Shown here: piece by piece, positions 14,812-16,100 of the stretch
Layout of the letters: the number at the start of each line of letters is the position of its first letter
How positions within the stretch are numbered: the stretch's first letter is position 1
Program-made: the position numbers and the translations under genes
Origin: CAZRQL01 sp964602415
GTDB taxonomy: Bacteria; Bacteroidota; Bacteroidia; Cytophagales; Flammeovirgaceae
Direction of reading: 5' to 3'
Assembly: GCA_964602415.1 (NCBI GenBank)
Contig: CAZRQL010000045.1
Location: 1-16,100 of the forward strand
DNA: 16,100 bases
Notes under the pieces: generated by a model
Database searches by the model: none
What the model was told of the DNA's origin: nothing
The model's input: only the letters and a program-made list of their open reading frames with translations

Positions 14812-15813
14812 ATGGAAGCCTATCAACTCAATCGTCTGGTATCAAAGCCCGAATTGCTCAGCCAAGCAGATATTCCCGCGCTTGAGCAGCTAAGCGAAGA
14901 ATTTCCTTATTTTCAAGCTGTTAAGGTATTGAAGGCCTGTGCTACCCGCTCAGAGCGGGACATCCACTTGGCGGCGGCCTACATCAGCGACCGCTCTGTG
15001 TTGGCCAAATTGATAGGCTCTGATTTTCAGACCGCTGACCCTTTGCCTGAGTTGAGCCGCGTACTACAAAGCGAAGAGTCCCTCGATGCGCTGAGTGCCC
15101 TTTCTGTCAAGGCATTGGATTTGCCGCTCGAAACCCCACAAGCCAGTACACCAAGCCAGCAAGAGGCCGTTGAAGAAGTCCTTATTGAGCCTTTTGAAGT
15201 AGAAACCTACCAACCCGATCCTGTCTGGTACGCCGAGGAAGAGCCTTCTGCCATCGAAGACATCAAAGAAAGCAGACCGTCTGATTTTGAGCCTATCGAG
15301 TACCCCGAGCCTGAAATCATCCAATACCCCCAAATCGAAGAGCCTACCTTTGAAGAGCCCCAATGGACAACAGAGCCGCAGCCGACCGACGAGCAACCAC
15401 CACAGGCCGCCGAAGCCCCAAACGAGCCTACCGGCGAAACCAAGCCCGATGAATTGGACTTTTTTGAGCCTAAGCCAGCCCCAAGTAGGTTTGCACTCGA
15501 TGAGTTGCTCTCAAAAACAGACAAAGGCTTCGGCAACCGAATCGAAAGGCAGCAAAAACTCATCAATCGATTTATCTCCAACCCGGTGATTCCTCCTTCA
15601 GAAGAGGAAGTCGCACGTTTGGAGGCCAAAGAAAAAGAAGACCTATCGGAAAAAAGCAGCCACCTCACACCCGAAATGGCCACCGAGAGCTTGGCCAAAT
15701 TTTTCCTCAAACAAGGCAAAACAGAAAGTGCCAAACAGATATACCGCTTTTTGATAGAGAAGCACCCCGAAAAAGCGGATCATTTTCTCTCCATCATCCG
15801 ACAAATCGGGTGA
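14812..15813 (+). CDS. Conserved Bacteroidota TPR-like protein, function unknown
   Basis: A 333-residue protein with no signal peptide. Residues 1-70 form a helical block (LSQADIPALEQLSEEFPYFQAVKVLKACATRSERD...AAAYISDRSVLAKLI) that I recognise from a family widespread in Bacteroidota. Residues about 105-225 are a highly acidic, Pro/Gln-rich, probably disordered linker (repeated EEP, EPE, PQ patterns). Then come KLINRFISNPVIPP (about 244-257) and a C-terminal single TPR-like helical hairpin (ESLAKFFLKQGKTESAKQIYRFLIEKHPE, about 291-319). In other Bacteroidota I recall this gene near lptE/secG, but no such neighbour is in the window. The architecture suggests protein-protein interaction, perhaps at the membrane; no biochemical role can be assigned. 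ATG 14812 follows the promoter-like element closely. Confidence 0.75.
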   Translation: MEAYQLNRLVSKPELLSQADIPALEQLSEEFPYFQAVKVLKACATRSERDIHLAAAYISDRSVLAKLIGSDFQTADPLPELSRVLQSEESLDALSALSVKALDLPLETPQASTPSQQEAVEEVLIEPFEVETYQPDPVWYAEEEPSAIEDIKESRPSDFEPIEYPEPEIIQYPQIEEPTFEEPQWTTEPQPTDEQPPQAAEAPNEPTGETKPDELDFFEPKPAPSRFALDELLSKTDKGFGNRIERQQKLINRFISNPVIPPSEEEVARLEAKEKEDLSEKSSHLTPEMATESLAKFFLKQGKTESAKQIYRFLIEKHPEKADHFLSIIRQIG

Positions 15814-16021
15814 CCATTGGTTAGCGATGAGGTGTATTTGTTAAAATACCGCCTCTACGAGGCTTTATTTGCTCAATTGGTGAAAAACTATTAACACATC
15901 GCCTCTACGAGGCTGTGGGTGGTCGCCCAAGGCTATCGGGCTATGGGATTGGCTCCGTGGGAGCAAAACAGCAATCCCAACCGTAAATTTTTTAACTTTG
16001 TCATAAATAAAAAAATTTGCT
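15814..16021. repeat. Second palindrome cluster upstream of the Rpn-family gene
   Basis: No gene is supported here. The 15-bp direct repeat CGCCTCTACGAGGCT occurs at 15850-15864 and 15900-15914, exactly 50 bp apart; each contains the palindrome GCCTC-TAC-GAGGC. Further on is a nested hairpin: outer arms GGGATTG (15945-15951) and CAATCCC (15972-15978), inner GCTCC-GTG-GGAGC (15952-15964). The last 40 bp are AT-rich and contain the Rpn-gene promoter element. A minus-strand open frame across 15865-16089 is made of these repeats and overlaps the real gene, so it is not called. Confidence 0.7.
15993..16000 (+). promoter_or_regulatory. -7 promoter element of the downstream Rpn-family gene
   Basis: TAACTTTG matches TAnnTTTG exactly and lies 21 nt before the ATG at 16022, predicting a leader of about 15 nt. 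There is no TTTG at the -33 position; instead the nested hairpin ends at 15978, inside where a -33 region would be. Confidence 0.5.
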
Positions 16022-16100
16022 ATGCCAAAATACATCAACCCATACACCGATTTTGGTTTTAAAAAACTCTTTGGTGAGGAAGGCAACAAAGACCTGCTCA
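16022..16100 (+). CDS. Rpn family recombination-promoting nuclease/putative transposase, N-terminal fragment (3' end outside window)
   Basis: The first 26 codons are visible: MPKYINPYTDFGFKKLFGEE, then GNKDLL. This is the characteristic opening of Bacteroidota Rpn/PD-(D/E)XK putative transposases ('NP.TDFGFK.LFG.E.NK.LL'), whose nuclease core follows beyond the window. The ATG is well placed 21 nt after an exact -7 promoter box. The gene lies immediately after a palindrome-rich repeat cluster. It is a second family member, on the same strand as the one ending at 254; whether the two are near-identical cannot be told because non-overlapping parts are visible. Confidence 0.85.
   Translation, partial: MPKYINPYTDFGFKKLFGEEGNKDLL

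Noticed and set aside
15850..15914. Two identical 15-bp repeats 50 bp apart, read as a minimal CRISPR-like array
   Set aside because: Only two copies, repeats too short, no cas genes, and the repeat is a perfect small palindrome of the same type as others in the window.
15865..16089. 74-codon minus-strand open frame at the right end
   Set aside because: It overlaps the clear N-terminus of the Rpn-family gene and is otherwise made of palindromic repeat sequence.

Overview
The window looks like a chromosomal segment from a member of the Bacteroidota, probably Cytophagia-like. Four things support this. A 1,863-residue secreted protein ends in a type IX secretion (T9SS) sorting domain. Promoter-like TAnnTTTG elements, the Bacteroidota -7 box, lie just upstream of several genes, and Shine-Dalgarno sequences are absent. 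Several proteins are lineage-restricted Bacteroidota families. The intergenic spaces hold short hairpin repeats of a kind common in this phylum. Composition is uneven: roughly 45-50% GC in most genes, about 60% in much of the giant secreted protein, and about 25% in the gene at 7846-8706.

Layout, left to right. Positions 1-254 are the 3' end of an Rpn/PD-(D/E)XK-type putative transposase or nuclease gene. A translationally coupled minus-strand pair follows (NlpC/P60 peptidase 1284-880, then a DinB-like protein 880-317). Reading the other way from a 49-bp divergent gap is a plus-strand series: an M16-peptidase homologue lacking its zinc motif (1334-2584, TTG start), a probable outer-membrane beta-barrel protein overlapping it by ATGA (2581-3648), L-2-hydroxyglutarate oxidase (3711-4904), and a conserved Bacteroidota protein with an ATP-grasp-like motif (4950-6140). 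Next comes an AT-rich two-gene module: an MBOAT O-acyltransferase (6299-7753) and a membrane-anchored SGNH-like protein (7846-8706). It probably O-acylates a surface or exported glycan.

Positions 8707-9079 hold no gene but a cluster of small palindromes. The minus-strand giant T9SS protein occupies 14671-9080 and has a hairpin terminator at its end. A conserved Bacteroidota TPR-like protein of unknown role (14812-15813) follows, then a second palindrome cluster (15814-16021), then the start of a second Rpn-family gene (16022 onward, cut by the window end).

The most unusual signal is non-coding. Six short palindromes in the two intergenic clusters share one design: two complementary arms around a 3-nt loop that reads GTN on one strand. 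Arm sequences differ completely between members but remain self-complementary. One cluster directly precedes an Rpn-family gene, and another gene of that family opens the window. The remaining genes are mostly recognisable families. The acylation pair and the mosaic adhesin-like gene are the most likely accessory traits.
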